Source: Woeseia oceani
GTDB taxonomy: Bacteria > Pseudomonadota > Gammaproteobacteria > Steroidobacterales > Woeseiaceae
Reading direction: 5' to 3'
NCBI RefSeq assembly: GCF_001677435.1
Contig: NZ_CP016268.1
Coordinates: 124,001-188,000 of the forward strand
Length of the DNA: 64,000 bases
In this document: positions 38,311 to 46,675 of the stretch, one piece after another
Layout: each line of letters begins with the position of its first letter
Position numbering within the stretch: position 1 is the first letter of the stretch
The notes under the pieces: generated by a model
Database searches by the model: none
What the model saw: the letters and a program-made list of their open reading frames with translations, nothing else
Told to the model about the DNA's origin: nothing
Program-made: the position numbers and the translations under genes

Positions 38311-39599
38311 TAGTAATGCATGCCGATGCCGCGGGCTGCCATAAACAGGGTGAACGCGAGCCAGAGGCCGTGATTACCCAGCGGCTGCAGCAAATACCAG
38401 CTCGGCAGAAAAACGAGCAAGGCTGAGGCCAGCATGATGTCGCGCATTTCCCGGGCGCGGGTGGCGCCGACGAAAACGCCGTCATAGAGGAACGACCAGA
38501 CCGATACCAGCGGCGACAACACCATCCACGGCAGGTAGCGGATGGCGGTTTCGCGAACGTCGGGCAGGTCAGTCAGGGTACGGATAAACAACGGGCCGGC
38601 GAGCACATAGAGCGCACTGAATGCGACGGCGGTACCGAGTGACCAGCGTAAGGTCAGCGCAACGGATTGCCGCAGCGCACGCTTGTTTTTCTCGCCGATG
38701 GCTTTTCCGGTCAGCGCTTCAGCCGCATGCGCCAGACCGTCCAGCGCGAACGATAACAATAACTGCAGATTCATCAGGATGGCGTTGGCGGCAAGTACCA
38801 GCGTTCCCAGCCGCGCGCCCTGAGCCGTGATGAACACGAGGGTTGAGACCAGTGCGATCGTGCGTACAAACAAGTGCGCATTGATCGCAAAAAATGCGGT
38901 GTAGGCCGCCGGTGTGGTCAGCCGCGTTACGTCCCAGGAACCGCCGTGGCGGGCGAGTTCTCTGGCGGCATAGGTAAGGCCGACCGCCAGCCCGGAAAAT
39001 TCCGCGATTACCGAGGCAAGTGCCACGCCATCCACTGTCATGCCCAGTACAACGACGAACAACAGGTCGAGCAGGATATTCACGGCGTTGGTCACGAGCA
39101 CGATAGCCAGCGGGATACGGGCATTCTGCAAGCCGATGAACCAGCCAATCAGCGCGTAATTGGCCAGGGTGGCCGGGGCACTCCAGATACGGATGCCTAT
39201 ATATGTGTTGGCAAACGGTGCGATCGCCGCATCCGGCGCAAGTAGTTGCAGCGCGAAGTGCTTGATCGGTTGCTGCAACAACAGCAGTGCCGTGGCGATA
39301 AGTAGTGCGACAACCAGCGCCTGACCAAGCGAGTTGCGAATAGCGGCACTGTCGTTGGCACCGAATGCCTGCGCGGTCATGCCGGTGGTACCCATGCGCA
39401 GGAAGTTGACACCGGTATACAGGAAACTGAACACCGCACCGCCAATAGCAACGGCGCCCAGGTAGGCGGCGTTGTCGAGGTGGCCTGTAACCCCTGTGTC
39501 GACCATGCCGAGCAGCGGCACGGAGACATTGGAAATGATCAGCGGTGCCGCGATCCGCCACACATCACGGTTTTGCGGCAGCCGCTCCGGTGCTGACAA
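38274..39599 (-). CDS. MATE family efflux transporter, DinF-like
   Basis: A 441-residue MATE protein of the DinF type: N-terminus VWRIAAPLIISNVSVPLLGMVDTGVTGHL, then FLYTGVNFLRMGTTGMTAQAFGA and NAVNILLDLLFVVVLGMTVDGVALAS. DinF relatives have been linked to protection against oxidative stress and bile salts. The first in-frame start is TTG 39599 with no clear ribosome site, so the exact start is uncertain, though there is little room for a shorter N-terminus. It is tail-to-tail with a MATE gene of another subfamily. Confidence 0.9.
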   Translation of the reverse strand: MSAPERLPQNRDVWRIAAPLIISNVSVPLLGMVDTGVTGHLDNAAYLGAVAIGGAVFSFLYTGVNFLRMGTTGMTAQAFGANDSAAIRNSLGQALVVALLIATALLLLQQPIKHFALQLLAPDAAIAPFANTYIGIRIWSAPATLANYALIGWFIGLQNARIPLAIVLVTNAVNILLDLLFVVVLGMTVDGVALASVIAEFSGLAVGLTYAARELARHGGSWDVTRLTTPAAYTAFFAINAHLFVRTIALVSTLVFITAQGARLGTLVLAANAILMNLQLLLSFALDGLAHAAEALTGKAIGEKNKRALRQSVALTLRWSLGTAVAFSALYVLAGPLFIRTLTDLPDVRETAIRYLPWMVLSPLVSVWSFLYDGVFVGATRAREMRDIMLASALLVFLPSWYLLQPLGNHGLWLAFTLFMAARGIGMHYYYERRVASDAEA

Positions 39600-39625
39600 T
39601 GGAATCTACTGGCGGGTGTTGCCGA

Positions 39626-40828
39626 TCAAAACGCGTTGACGCCCGTGAGTTCCTTGCCGACCACGAGTTGATGCACTGATTCGGTGCCTTCGTAGGTAAT
39701 GACACTCTCGAGGTTCAGCATGTGCCGGACCGGGCAGAATTCGGCACTGATGCCGGCGCCGCCCAACATGTCGCGGGCATCACGTGCGATATCGAGGGCC
39801 GCGCGACAGTTGTTCCACTTCGCCAGCGACACCTGGGTCGGGTTCAATTCGCCCCGGTCTTTGATGCGACCAAGTTGCAGCGACAACAGCTGAGCCGTCG
39901 TAATGCGCCGCGACATGTCAGCCAGGCGATGTTGGATCAGCTGATTGTGCGAGAGCGGTTTGTCGAACAACACGCGGTCCTGCGTGTATTTCAGCACTTC
40001 GTCGAGGCAGGCCTGTGCGGCGCCGATGACACCCCAGGTGATGCCGTACCGTGCCTGGGTCAGGCAGCTCAGCGGCCCCTTGAGCCCGACCACGCCCGGC
40101 AAAACGCTGGAGTTGGGAACGCGAACGTTGTCGAGGAACAATGCGCCGGTTACAGAAGCGCGCAAAGAGAATTTGTTTTCGATTTCCTGGGCGGTGAAGC
40201 CGGGCATGTCTTTTTCGACGATAAAGCCGCGCACGCCTTCATCGGTCATCGCCCAGACGACAGCCGCATCAGCGACTGTTGCATTGGTGATCCACATCTT
40301 GGCGCCATTCAACAGCCAGTCATCGCCGTCGCGCTTGGCGTGCGTTTTCATGTTTGACGGATCGGAACCGCCGTGCGGTTCGGTCAGGCCGAAACAGCCA
40401 ATGGCCTCGCCGCGCGCCATTGCCGGTAACCAGCGTTGTTTTTGTTCTTCGGATCCGTAGGCGTCGATCGGGTACATAACGAGGCTGCTCTGCACTGAGA
40501 CAAAGCTGCGCAGGCCGCTATCACCGCGCTCCAGTTCCTGGCAAATCAAACCGTAGCTGACACTGTTCAGTCCGGCGCAGTCGTAGCCTTCGATGGAGCT
40601 GCCCAGCAGACCCAGTTCAGCGACCGCGGGAACGAATTCTTTAGGAAAGTAGTGATGTTCAAAAGCATCGCGGATAACCGGCAGTACTTTGTCGTCGACA
40701 AAGCGCGCCACCGAGTCCTGCACCATTTGCTCTTCTTCCGAGAGTTGCGAGCGTATGTCGAACAGATCGAGCGGGTTCAGCGATTTCTTGTTGCTTCCGG
40801 ACGATTTCAAAGGCGCGGTACTGGCCAC
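39626..40828 (-). CDS. Acyl-CoA dehydrogenase, glutaryl-CoA dehydrogenase-like
   Basis: A 400-residue flavoprotein that follows glutaryl-CoA dehydrogenase through its whole length. ELERGDSGLRSFVSVQSSLV contains the arginine that in GCDH faces the substrate carboxylate. FGLTEPHGGSDPSNM and WITNATVADAAVVWA line the flavin site, ARDMLGGAGIS follows, and the catalytic base glutamate is in TYEGTESVH. GCDH oxidises and decarboxylates glutaryl-CoA to crotonyl-CoA in lysine and tryptophan breakdown. The TYEGTE in place of TYEGTH is a small difference. The start is GTG 40828, preceded by AGGAG. The family is sure; the exact substrate is likely. Confidence 0.85.
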   Translation of the reverse strand: MASTAPLKSSGSNKKSLNPLDLFDIRSQLSEEEQMVQDSVARFVDDKVLPVIRDAFEHHYFPKEFVPAVAELGLLGSSIEGYDCAGLNSVSYGLICQELERGDSGLRSFVSVQSSLVMYPIDAYGSEEQKQRWLPAMARGEAIGCFGLTEPHGGSDPSNMKTHAKRDGDDWLLNGAKMWITNATVADAAVVWAMTDEGVRGFIVEKDMPGFTAQEIENKFSLRASVTGALFLDNVRVPNSSVLPGVVGLKGPLSCLTQARYGITWGVIGAAQACLDEVLKYTQDRVLFDKPLSHNQLIQHRLADMSRRITTAQLLSLQLGRIKDRGELNPTQVSLAKWNNCRAALDIARDARDMLGGAGISAEFCPVRHMLNLESVITYEGTESVHQLVVGKELTGVNAF

Positions 40829-40911
40829 GGTGGCTCCTGATAGGTCTTTTCTGGTGAGCGGGCAATTCTACCCGAATATAACGGCACAACCAGTGCAATA
40901 GCCGACTCTGG

Positions 40912-41406
40912 CTACAAGGGGATACCCAGGCGGCGGTACAGGCTGGCGAGGGCCCAGAGCGGCGCAATCATGACAAGCTGGATGTCGCGGGACACGGCGC
41001 GCAAGCCGCCACGGCCATAATGACTCAGGCAGAGACCGGCCACACCGGCCAGGGTCATCAGTGCAGCAAACGGTCGCTGCCAGTTGTCGGTTGTGCCCAG
41101 CCATAGCTGGAACGCCATGATGGCCGCGATCACCGGCAACATACCGATAGCCAGCGGCACTGAAATAATGAAGTAGTAAACGAGCGACGCCATAAGAAAC
41201 ACGCTGCCCCAGTTGAGCAGCGGAGAAATGGCATAAAGTGCGTCCGGCACCGGTAATGCAGACAGCATCGCGACCAGGCCGAGCACGAGCATTCCTGCGG
41301 CCAGTGTGTACGCTGGCCGGTAGCGGATATCGCGCTGGTTGCGGGCGTAGCATTCCAGCCAGTGATCGGTATCAGACATGGGTTCCGGTCGTCGGTTGCG
41401 GGTCAT
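40912..41406 (-). CDS. Small inner-membrane protein, possibly Mpo1/DUF962-like
   Basis: A 164-residue membrane protein with about four or five hydrophobic segments: AYTLAAGMLVLGLVAMLSAL, PLLNWGSVFLMASLVYYFIIS, VPLAIGMLPVIAAIMAFQLWL and AALMTLAGVAGLCLSHYG, ending in LIAPLWALASLYRRLGIPL-like sequence. The N-terminal WLECYARNQRDIRYRPAYTLA resembles the Mpo1-like (DUF962) family, involved in fatty-acid alpha-oxidation in yeast, but I cannot confirm the histidines of that family. ATG 41406 has AGGTG at good spacing; ATG 41379 is a shorter option. No functional partner is adjacent. Confidence 0.6.
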   Translation of the reverse strand: MTRNRRPEPMSDTDHWLECYARNQRDIRYRPAYTLAAGMLVLGLVAMLSALPVPDALYAISPLLNWGSVFLMASLVYYFIISVPLAIGMLPVIAAIMAFQLWLGTTDNWQRPFAALMTLAGVAGLCLSHYGRGGLRAVSRDIQLVMIAPLWALASLYRRLGIPL

Positions 41407-41549
41407 TATTCTACACCTAAGTCTCTGATTCGCCACGATCCAAAGGGTTCAGTCGTGGTTCAGCATCAAGGCCGGTACAATGCGGTTCTGGCGAGGCATG
41501 GCGGGTTTCCTGCCGAGCGCTGTTCGCATGGGCATAAAGAGGATTGACT

Positions 41550-42224
41550 ATGAACTACAAGGAATTTCGAACCGTTTTTCTGGGCGCGGCTGCCTGTACG
41601 GTATTGATCGGTTGCCAGACCCTGGATCCCTACACTCAGGAGTCGAAGACCAGCCGGGCAACAACCGGGGCTGTTATTGGTGCGGTTGCAGGCGCGGTTG
41701 TGGGTCTGGTCTCGGGTGATGATGCGGTCGAACGTCGCCAGCGAGCGCTGATTGGTGCCGGTGTTGGCGCACTTGCCGGTGGCGCAATCGGTAACTATCA
41801 GGACCGACAGGAAGCGAAATTGCGGGCGGAACTGCAGGGCAGTGGTGTCAGCGTCACTCGCATGGGTGACAACATCACGCTCAACATGCCGGGCAATGTT
41901 ACCTTCGCGACAGACAGCTCGGACCTCAGTCCGGCATTCTTTAGCGTTCTGACGTCCGTATCAAAAGTCATGACCGAGTTTGACCGCACCGTGGTCGAAG
42001 TGGCCGGCCACACGGACAGCACAGGCAGCGATTCTTACAACCAGGCACTGTCCGAGCGGCGCGCCAATTCGGTATCGCGCTACCTGCAAACACAGGGCAT
42101 CAATAGCCAGCGGCTGATAACCGTCGGCATGGGCGAAAGCCGACCGGTTGCCGATAACTCGAGCGAAGCGGGTCGTCAGGCGAATCGTCGCGTGGAAATC
42201 ACGATGGTGCCGATCACGGGTTAG
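41550..42224 (+). CDS. OmpA-family lipoprotein with glycine-zipper segment
   Basis: A 224-residue outer-membrane lipoprotein of the YiaD/Pal-like type. The signal has the lipobox LIGC. A glycine-zipper segment follows (TTGAVIGAVAGAVVGLVSGDD, then ALIGAGVGALAGGAIGNYQD). The C-terminal OmpA domain, about residues 100-220, binds peptidoglycan: FATDSSDLSPAFFSVL, VVEVAGHTDSTGSDSYNQAL with the aspartate and arginine of the diaminopimelate site (ERRANSV, NRRVEI). AGAGGA precedes ATG 41550. It probably tethers the outer membrane to the wall. A 13-bp hairpin follows the stop. Confidence 0.92.
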   Translation: MNYKEFRTVFLGAAACTVLIGCQTLDPYTQESKTSRATTGAVIGAVAGAVVGLVSGDDAVERRQRALIGAGVGALAGGAIGNYQDRQEAKLRAELQGSGVSVTRMGDNITLNMPGNVTFATDSSDLSPAFFSVLTSVSKVMTEFDRTVVEVAGHTDSTGSDSYNQALSERRANSVSRYLQTQGINSQRLITVGMGESRPVADNSSEAGRQANRRVEITMVPITG

Positions 42225-42242
42225 ATGGAGAACTGACAGTCG

Positions 42243-42273
42243 TGTACGGCGGACAGTCTTTGTCCGCCGTACA
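42243..42273. repeat. 13-bp perfect hairpin between OmpA gene and DUF3465
   Basis: TGTACGGCGGACA (42243-42255) and its exact complement (42261-42273) surround the loop GTCTT. It lies 18 bases after the OmpA-family stop and 15 before the DUF3465 start. No T-run follows on either strand, so it may slow processing or decay rather than terminate on its own. Confidence 0.75.
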
Positions 42274-42288
42274 ATAAGAAAAAGAACA

Positions 42289-42606
42289 ATGAAGCGGCAA
42301 TTCGGAAAACAGGATTCGGGGTTGTGGGTCGAGGGCATCGGCACGGTGTGCCGCTTGTTGCCAGACGACAAAGACGGTGATCATCATCAGCGTCTGATTC
42401 TTGATATGCGCAACGGCACAACGCTGTTACTGGTTCATAACATTGAGATCGCCGAAAAGGTGCCGCTCGGTGTTGGCGACCGCATTCGGTTTCGCGGTGT
42501 CTACGAGTGGAACGACCTTGGTGGCCTGGTGCATTGGACCCACACTGATCCATTCCAAATCGAAAAAGGCGGTTACATTCGGTATCGCACCCGGGACTAC
42601 TGCTAG
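42289..42606 (+). CDS. DUF3465 protein
   Basis: A 105-residue protein covering the DUF3465 domain: VEGIGTVCRLLPDDKDGDHHQRLILDM, LLLVHNIEIAEKVPLGVGDRIRFRGVYEWNDLGG and VHWTHTDPF. The pattern resembles a small OB-type beta-barrel. Most relatives carry an N-terminal signal peptide; here the protein starts directly with MKRQFGKQDSG, so it is either cytoplasmic or shortened. Function unknown. The hairpin at 42243-42273 lies just upstream. Confidence 0.82.
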   Translation: MKRQFGKQDSGLWVEGIGTVCRLLPDDKDGDHHQRLILDMRNGTTLLLVHNIEIAEKVPLGVGDRIRFRGVYEWNDLGGLVHWTHTDPFQIEKGGYIRYRTRDYC

Positions 42607-42790
42607 GCATCAGCACCTTTATAGCGCCAGCAGCGGCCAAGGGCAGTCGAAGCCGATGCGTGGAAATTGCCGGATACACAGACCCGGCGCGTGAGTCCGC
42701 TGATCGTCGTCACCGCCAATCCGGTTTGCTGCAAACCCGAGAGCGCTCTGCAGCGCAGCCCGGCGTCAGCCTCGTCAGGCCGAGCCGAGC

Positions 42791-42826
42791 AAAAAAAAAA
42801 ACCCGGACTGTGCCGGGGTTTTTTAT
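42791..42826. terminator. Bidirectional intrinsic terminator 3' of rpoH
   Basis: An A-tract of eleven, the stem CCCGG...CCGGG and a T-tract of six form a terminator usable in both directions. On the minus strand it ends rpoH, 15 bases after its stop. On the plus strand it could end the DUF3465 transcript. The bases between 42607 and 42790 contain no supported gene. Confidence 0.85.
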
Positions 42827-42841
42827 CAATGCGCCTGCATA

Positions 42842-43705
42842 TCAGGCTTCCATCGCGGTTCGCAGTTTCTTGATCGCGTTGTTCTCGATCTGGCGAATCC
42901 GTTCTGCGGACACGCTGTACTTGTCGGCCAGCTGATGCAGTGTCTGCTTCTTTTCTGCCAGCCAGCGAGACTCAAGTATGTCGCGGCTGCGATCGTCCAG
43001 CTCATCAAGTGCGTCTGTCATGCGACTGGTCGCATCGTCATGGAAGTCCGACTTCTCGATCTGCACGGCCGGGTCCGCATCCGGACTCGGCAGGTACGAA
43101 GCTGGCGTGAACATGTGTTCATCGTCGGCATCGGGGGCCGGATCGAACAACGTGTCGCGCGCGCTCAGGCGACGTTCCATTTCAGTGACTTCGCGCTCGC
43201 TAACGCCCAGGTCCTGGGCGACGGCCGCTGTTTCGTCAGCGCTGAGCCATGCAAGGCTTTTCTTGGCCTTGCGCAGGTTGAAAAACAGTTTTCGTTGCGC
43301 CTTGGTGGTGGCGACTTTCACTATGCGCCAGTTGCGCAACACGAATTCGTGAATTTCTGCGCGAATCCAGTGCACGGCGAATGACACGAGGCGGACACCG
43401 AAGTCAGGGTCGAAGCGTTTTACTGCTTTCATGAGCCCAACGTTGCCTTCCTGGATCAGGTCATTCAATGGCAGACCGTAACCGGTGTAGCCTTTTGCGA
43501 TGTGCACTACAAAGCGCAGGTGGGCCATGACGAGTTCTCGGGCCGCCTGCAGGTCTTCCTCATCCCGGAAGCGACGTGAGAGCGCCTGCTCATCTTCTTT
43601 GCTGAGTACAGGGATTCCGCCGACAGCCTGAATATAGGCGTCGAGACTGCCGACCGGGCCGGCCAGAATCTGGTTCGAATCGCGCGTTGCAATTGCCGTT
43701 GTCAT
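42842..43705 (-). CDS. rpoH: RNA polymerase heat-shock sigma factor sigma-32
   Basis: A 287-residue sigma factor directing heat-shock transcription. Region 2 reads LRFVVHIAKGYTGYGLPLNDLIQEGNVGLMKAVKRFDPDFGVRLVSFAVHWIRAEI (shown in parts), with the RpoH box following at about residues 125-140 (VATTKAQRKLFFNLRKAKK). Region 4 is DRSRDILESRWL...LADKYSVSAERIRQIENNAIKKLR. I prefer ATG 43705, about 12 bases from AGGAGG; a GTG at 43717 directly abuts that site. It lies downstream of ftsX, as in other gammaproteobacteria, but has its own regulatory region with a CIRCE operator. Confidence 0.96.
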   Translation of the reverse strand: MTTAIATRDSNQILAGPVGSLDAYIQAVGGIPVLSKEDEQALSRRFRDEEDLQAARELVMAHLRFVVHIAKGYTGYGLPLNDLIQEGNVGLMKAVKRFDPDFGVRLVSFAVHWIRAEIHEFVLRNWRIVKVATTKAQRKLFFNLRKAKKSLAWLSADETAAVAQDLGVSEREVTEMERRLSARDTLFDPAPDADDEHMFTPASYLPSPDADPAVQIEKSDFHDDATSRMTDALDELDDRSRDILESRWLAEKKQTLHQLADKYSVSAERIRQIENNAIKKLRTAMEA

Positions 43706-43741
43706 GGGTAGTTTCACCCTCCTCTAAACGAGGTGCTGATA

Positions 43742-43768
43742 TTAGCACTCTGGGAATTAGAGTGCTAA
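43742..43768 (-). promoter_or_regulatory. CIRCE element (HrcA operator) upstream of rpoH
   Basis: The sequence TTAGCACTC, nine spacer bases (TGGGAATTA) and GAGTGCTAA is an exact match to the CIRCE consensus bound by the heat-shock repressor HrcA. It lies 37 bases upstream of the rpoH ATG, where it would block transcription. An A/T-rich tract (43787-43813) follows upstream of it in the sense of rpoH. No chaperone gene or hrcA lies in the window. Confidence 0.93.
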
Positions 43769-43951
43769 GTGCTTCGTGAGTTCCGTCACGAATTTGAGAA
43801 AATATTTAAAGAATTCCGTGATTTAGCAAGATCGCTGATCGCGGGCTTCGCCTGCCAGACCGGACCGGTTGCGTTGCGCCGGGGCGGCCTTAGGCTGCAT
43901 CCGGCCGCCGCAGCCGTTGTTGCGGGGATTGCGTCCGGTCAGGACCGGTAG

Positions 43952-44905
43952 CTAGCGCGGTTCTATGCGCCGCATGTGGCGCGCCGCCGCCAGCCACGAG
44001 CCGATCAGGCCCAGTAATACGCCAGTGCCGACTATGGCCATGCTTTCCTGAAAGCCCAAAGACAGGACCTCGAAACGGCCGTTGTAGAGGCCGGCAAGCC
44101 GGGCGACCGGGGCCCGCAGCGCGAAAATTCCGTACGCCATCAGCGCCAGCGCCAGTGTGCCGCCCAACAGGCCGTACCAGAATCCGGAGTACAAAAACGG
44201 CCGGCGCACGAAGCCGTTGGTGGCGCCGATCAATTTGGTCACTTCAATCTCGGCGCGCCGGTTCTCAATATCCAGGCGGATCGTATTGCCAATGATGATC
44301 ACAATTGCGGCGCCGAGCAGTATTCCACCGATGCCGATAGCGCGCTGCACAATATCCAGTATGGCGAGGAAGCGGCGTACCCAGTCGGAATCGACCTGCA
44401 CAACATCCGTGAGCGGCAAATTGCCGAGTTCCTCATGCAGCAGGACTACGGAGGCCTGAGTGTTGCTGGGTGCCGGCCTGATGATCAATGTGTGCGGCAG
44501 CGGATTGTGCGGCAGATAATCAAGTGCCGAACCGAACCCTGACGCGATCTTGAACTCTTCGAGTGCCGCGTCGGCTGTTTTCAACGTTACCGCACCGACA
44601 TCGGCGCGTTGCGCAATGAGCTTTTCCATTTGCTCTGCGTCGGCGATCGATGTCCCGATTTTCAGGTAGACGGAGAAATCGAGTGCGTTCTCCCAGCCGT
44701 CACTCAACGAACGTGCGTTTTTGATAACCAGATGCATCGACGCCGGCAGCGCCAGTGTGATGGCGATCACCAGCACGGTCAGAAAGCTCGCGAACGGCTG
44801 TCGCGCCAGTCGCCCCAACGAGGCAATCATTGTGCTGACATGACGCAGCAGCCAAACGGTCAGCGGACCGGCTGGCCTGGGTGTCGTCGGTTCTTTGGCT
44901 TTCAT
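43952..44905 (-). CDS. ftsX: Cell division protein FtsX
   Basis: Integral membrane partner of the ATPase FtsE; together they activate periplasmic amidases through EnvC at the division site. The 317-residue protein has a cytoplasmic N-terminus, a first span (FASFLTVLVIAITLALPASMHL), a periplasmic domain to about residue 180, and three further spans in the C-terminal half. The ATG at 44905 overlaps the ftsE stop by four bases (ATGA); an ATG nine bases upstream is also possible. Confidence 0.94.
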   Translation of the reverse strand: MKAKEPTTPRPAGPLTVWLLRHVSTMIASLGRLARQPFASFLTVLVIAITLALPASMHLVIKNARSLSDGWENALDFSVYLKIGTSIADAEQMEKLIAQRADVGAVTLKTADAALEEFKIASGFGSALDYLPHNPLPHTLIIRPAPSNTQASVVLLHEELGNLPLTDVVQVDSDWVRRFLAILDIVQRAIGIGGILLGAAIVIIIGNTIRLDIENRRAEIEVTKLIGATNGFVRRPFLYSGFWYGLLGGTLALALMAYGIFALRAPVARLAGLYNGRFEVLSLGFQESMAIVGTGVLLGLIGSWLAAARHMRRIEPR

Positions 44906-45621
44906 TCGACCCATGGTTCTGCTGTCAGAGGATCTGCACCCGGCAGCGCGCCGATATCGTCGTCGTCGAGCGTCTGGCGCACGCCATTTTCCAGTGCGAT
45001 CCGGCGGCAGCCAAGCTGGTCGATAAGTGCCAGATCGTGGCTGGCAATCAGCAGCGTGACACCGACTTCATTAAAGCGACGGAATATCCGCATGACCTCA
45101 AGCGACAGTTCGGGGTCGAGGTTGCCTGTCGGTTCGTCGGCTATCAGTAGTTTTGGCCGGGTGACGATAGCCCGGGCAATGCCAACGCGCTGTTGCTCAC
45201 CGGATGACAGCGTCTCGGGGTGCTGACGCTCTTTGTGCAGGAGTCCGACCTGATCAAGTGCCGCGCGTACTTTCCGCCCGGCTTCGCGGTGCCCGACGCC
45301 GGCAATAACCAGCGGCAATGCGACATTGTCAAAAACGGGCCGGTCGTAGAGCAGCTTGTGATCCTGGAACACCATGCCAATCTGCCGGCGGTACGCGGGG
45401 ATGCGGCGTCGCGATACGCGGCTGGTATTCTGGCCATCAACGATCACCTGGCCGCTGGTGGGGCGTTCTATAAGTGCGATCAAACGCAGAAGTGTGCTCT
45501 TGCCAGCGCCGGAGTGGCCGGTAACGAACACCATTTCGCCACGTTCGATCGACAGCGTGAGGCCACGCAATGCTTCCTGGCCACTGTGAAAACGTTTGAC
45601 GACGTTCTCGATTTGTATCAC
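44902..45621 (-). CDS. ftsE: Cell division ATP-binding protein FtsE
   Basis: A 239-residue ABC ATPase. Motifs in order: Walker A TGHSGAGKSTLLRLI, Q-loop VFQDHKLLYDRPVF, signature LSSGEQQRVGIARAI, Walker B KLLIADEPTGNLDPEL and the H-loop SHDLALI. It pairs with FtsX. GTG 45621 overlaps the ftsY stop by four bases (GTGA), as is usual in the ftsYEX operon. The last 20 residues beyond LENGV are slightly longer than in E. coli. Confidence 0.95.
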   Translation of the reverse strand: MIQIENVVKRFHSGQEALRGLTLSIERGEMVFVTGHSGAGKSTLLRLIALIERPTSGQVIVDGQNTSRVSRRRIPAYRRQIGMVFQDHKLLYDRPVFDNVALPLVIAGVGHREAGRKVRAALDQVGLLHKERQHPETLSSGEQQRVGIARAIVTRPKLLIADEPTGNLDPELSLEVMRIFRRFNEVGVTLLIASHDLALIDQLGCRRIALENGVRQTLDDDDIGALPGADPLTAEPWVE

Positions 45622-46598
45622 TCGGTCGCACTCCTGCTGCCTTGCAGTAACGCATCGGCATAGTCTGCGGCAACAAAGGGTTGCATATCGTCGGCCGACT
45701 CGCCAATACCGATGAAGCGTACCGGAATGGCCAGTTTGTCAGCGATTGCGAGCAGAATGCCACCTTTGGCGCTACCGTCGAGCTTCGTAACGGTTATCCC
45801 TGTCAGGCCGAGCGCTGCATGGAATTTTTCAGCTTGTGCCAGCGCGTTTTGACCGAGACCGGCATCGAGCACTAGCATGATCTCTTGCGGCGCTTCGGGG
45901 CACTGGCGTTGCAGCACGCGTTTGATCTTGCTGAGTTCGTCCATCAGGCCTTGCTGATTTTGCAGGCGACCGGCGGTGTCGGCCAGCAGGACATCAATCT
46001 TTTTTGAGCGGGCTGATTCGTAGGCATCAAATATGACCGCGGCCGGATCCGCGCCGGCTTGTTGCGCCACGACAGGCACCTTATTGCGCTCGCCCCAGAC
46101 CTGCAGCTGTTCGACCGCCGCTGCGCGAAACGTATCGCCGGCCGCCAGCATCACCGTGTGGCCGTCGTCGAGGAGGCGGCGCGCGAGTTTGCCGATCGTC
46201 GTGGTCTTGCCGGCGCCATTGACGCCGACCATCAGGATGACGAACGGTCCTTCCTGACTGTCAATCTTCAGTACTTGTTCAACCGGCTGCAGCATATCGA
46301 GCAAGGATTGTCGTAACGCCGACATCAATACGTCGATGTCCTTGAGTTCCTTCCGGGCGAGTTGCTTGTGCAAACCGGCAACGACACGCGAAGCCGTATC
46401 GACCCCCGCATCGGCCATGACCAGGCGGGTTTCCAGTTCATCAATGACGTCTTCGTCGATCTTGCCGCCGGGGACAAGATTCGCGAGGTCGTAGGTCAGC
46501 CAGCTGTCACCGCGATTCAGTCGCGCGCGCAGGCGGGCGACGAAACCGGTCTTGCCGGGTTGCTTGGATTTGTCCTTTTTACCGAACACCTGCACCAT
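45618..46598 (-). CDS. ftsY: Signal recognition particle receptor FtsY
   Basis: SRP-dependent docking GTPase that delivers membrane proteins to the translocon. The product is 326 residues with a short N-terminal A domain, compared with about 500 in E. coli. The N domain (WLTYDLANLVPGGKIDEDVIDELETRLVMADAGVDT) precedes the G domain: GVNGAGKTTTIGKLA, DTFRAAAVEQL, DTAGRLQNQ, TKLDGSAKGG and GIGESADDMQPF. ATG 46598 begins MVQVFGKKDK; the frame stays open upstream, but that part is not family-like and overlaps rsmD. It is divergent from rsmD. Confidence 0.95.
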   Translation of the reverse strand: MVQVFGKKDKSKQPGKTGFVARLRARLNRGDSWLTYDLANLVPGGKIDEDVIDELETRLVMADAGVDTASRVVAGLHKQLARKELKDIDVLMSALRQSLLDMLQPVEQVLKIDSQEGPFVILMVGVNGAGKTTTIGKLARRLLDDGHTVMLAAGDTFRAAAVEQLQVWGERNKVPVVAQQAGADPAAVIFDAYESARSKKIDVLLADTAGRLQNQQGLMDELSKIKRVLQRQCPEAPQEIMLVLDAGLGQNALAQAEKFHAALGLTGITVTKLDGSAKGGILLAIADKLAIPVRFIGIGESADDMQPFVAADYADALLQGSRSATE

Positions 46599-46675
46599 TT
46601 CCGTCTTAGCGAATGAGTTTCCGGTTGCGTATCGCCGGCATTGCCACCACCACACGAAGAACAAGCGGGGAGAGC

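Noticed and set aside
42660-42935. Small open frame of 91 codons in the gap before rpoH
   Set aside because: It crosses a clear terminator with long A- and T-tracts and enters rpoH antisense; no ribosome site.
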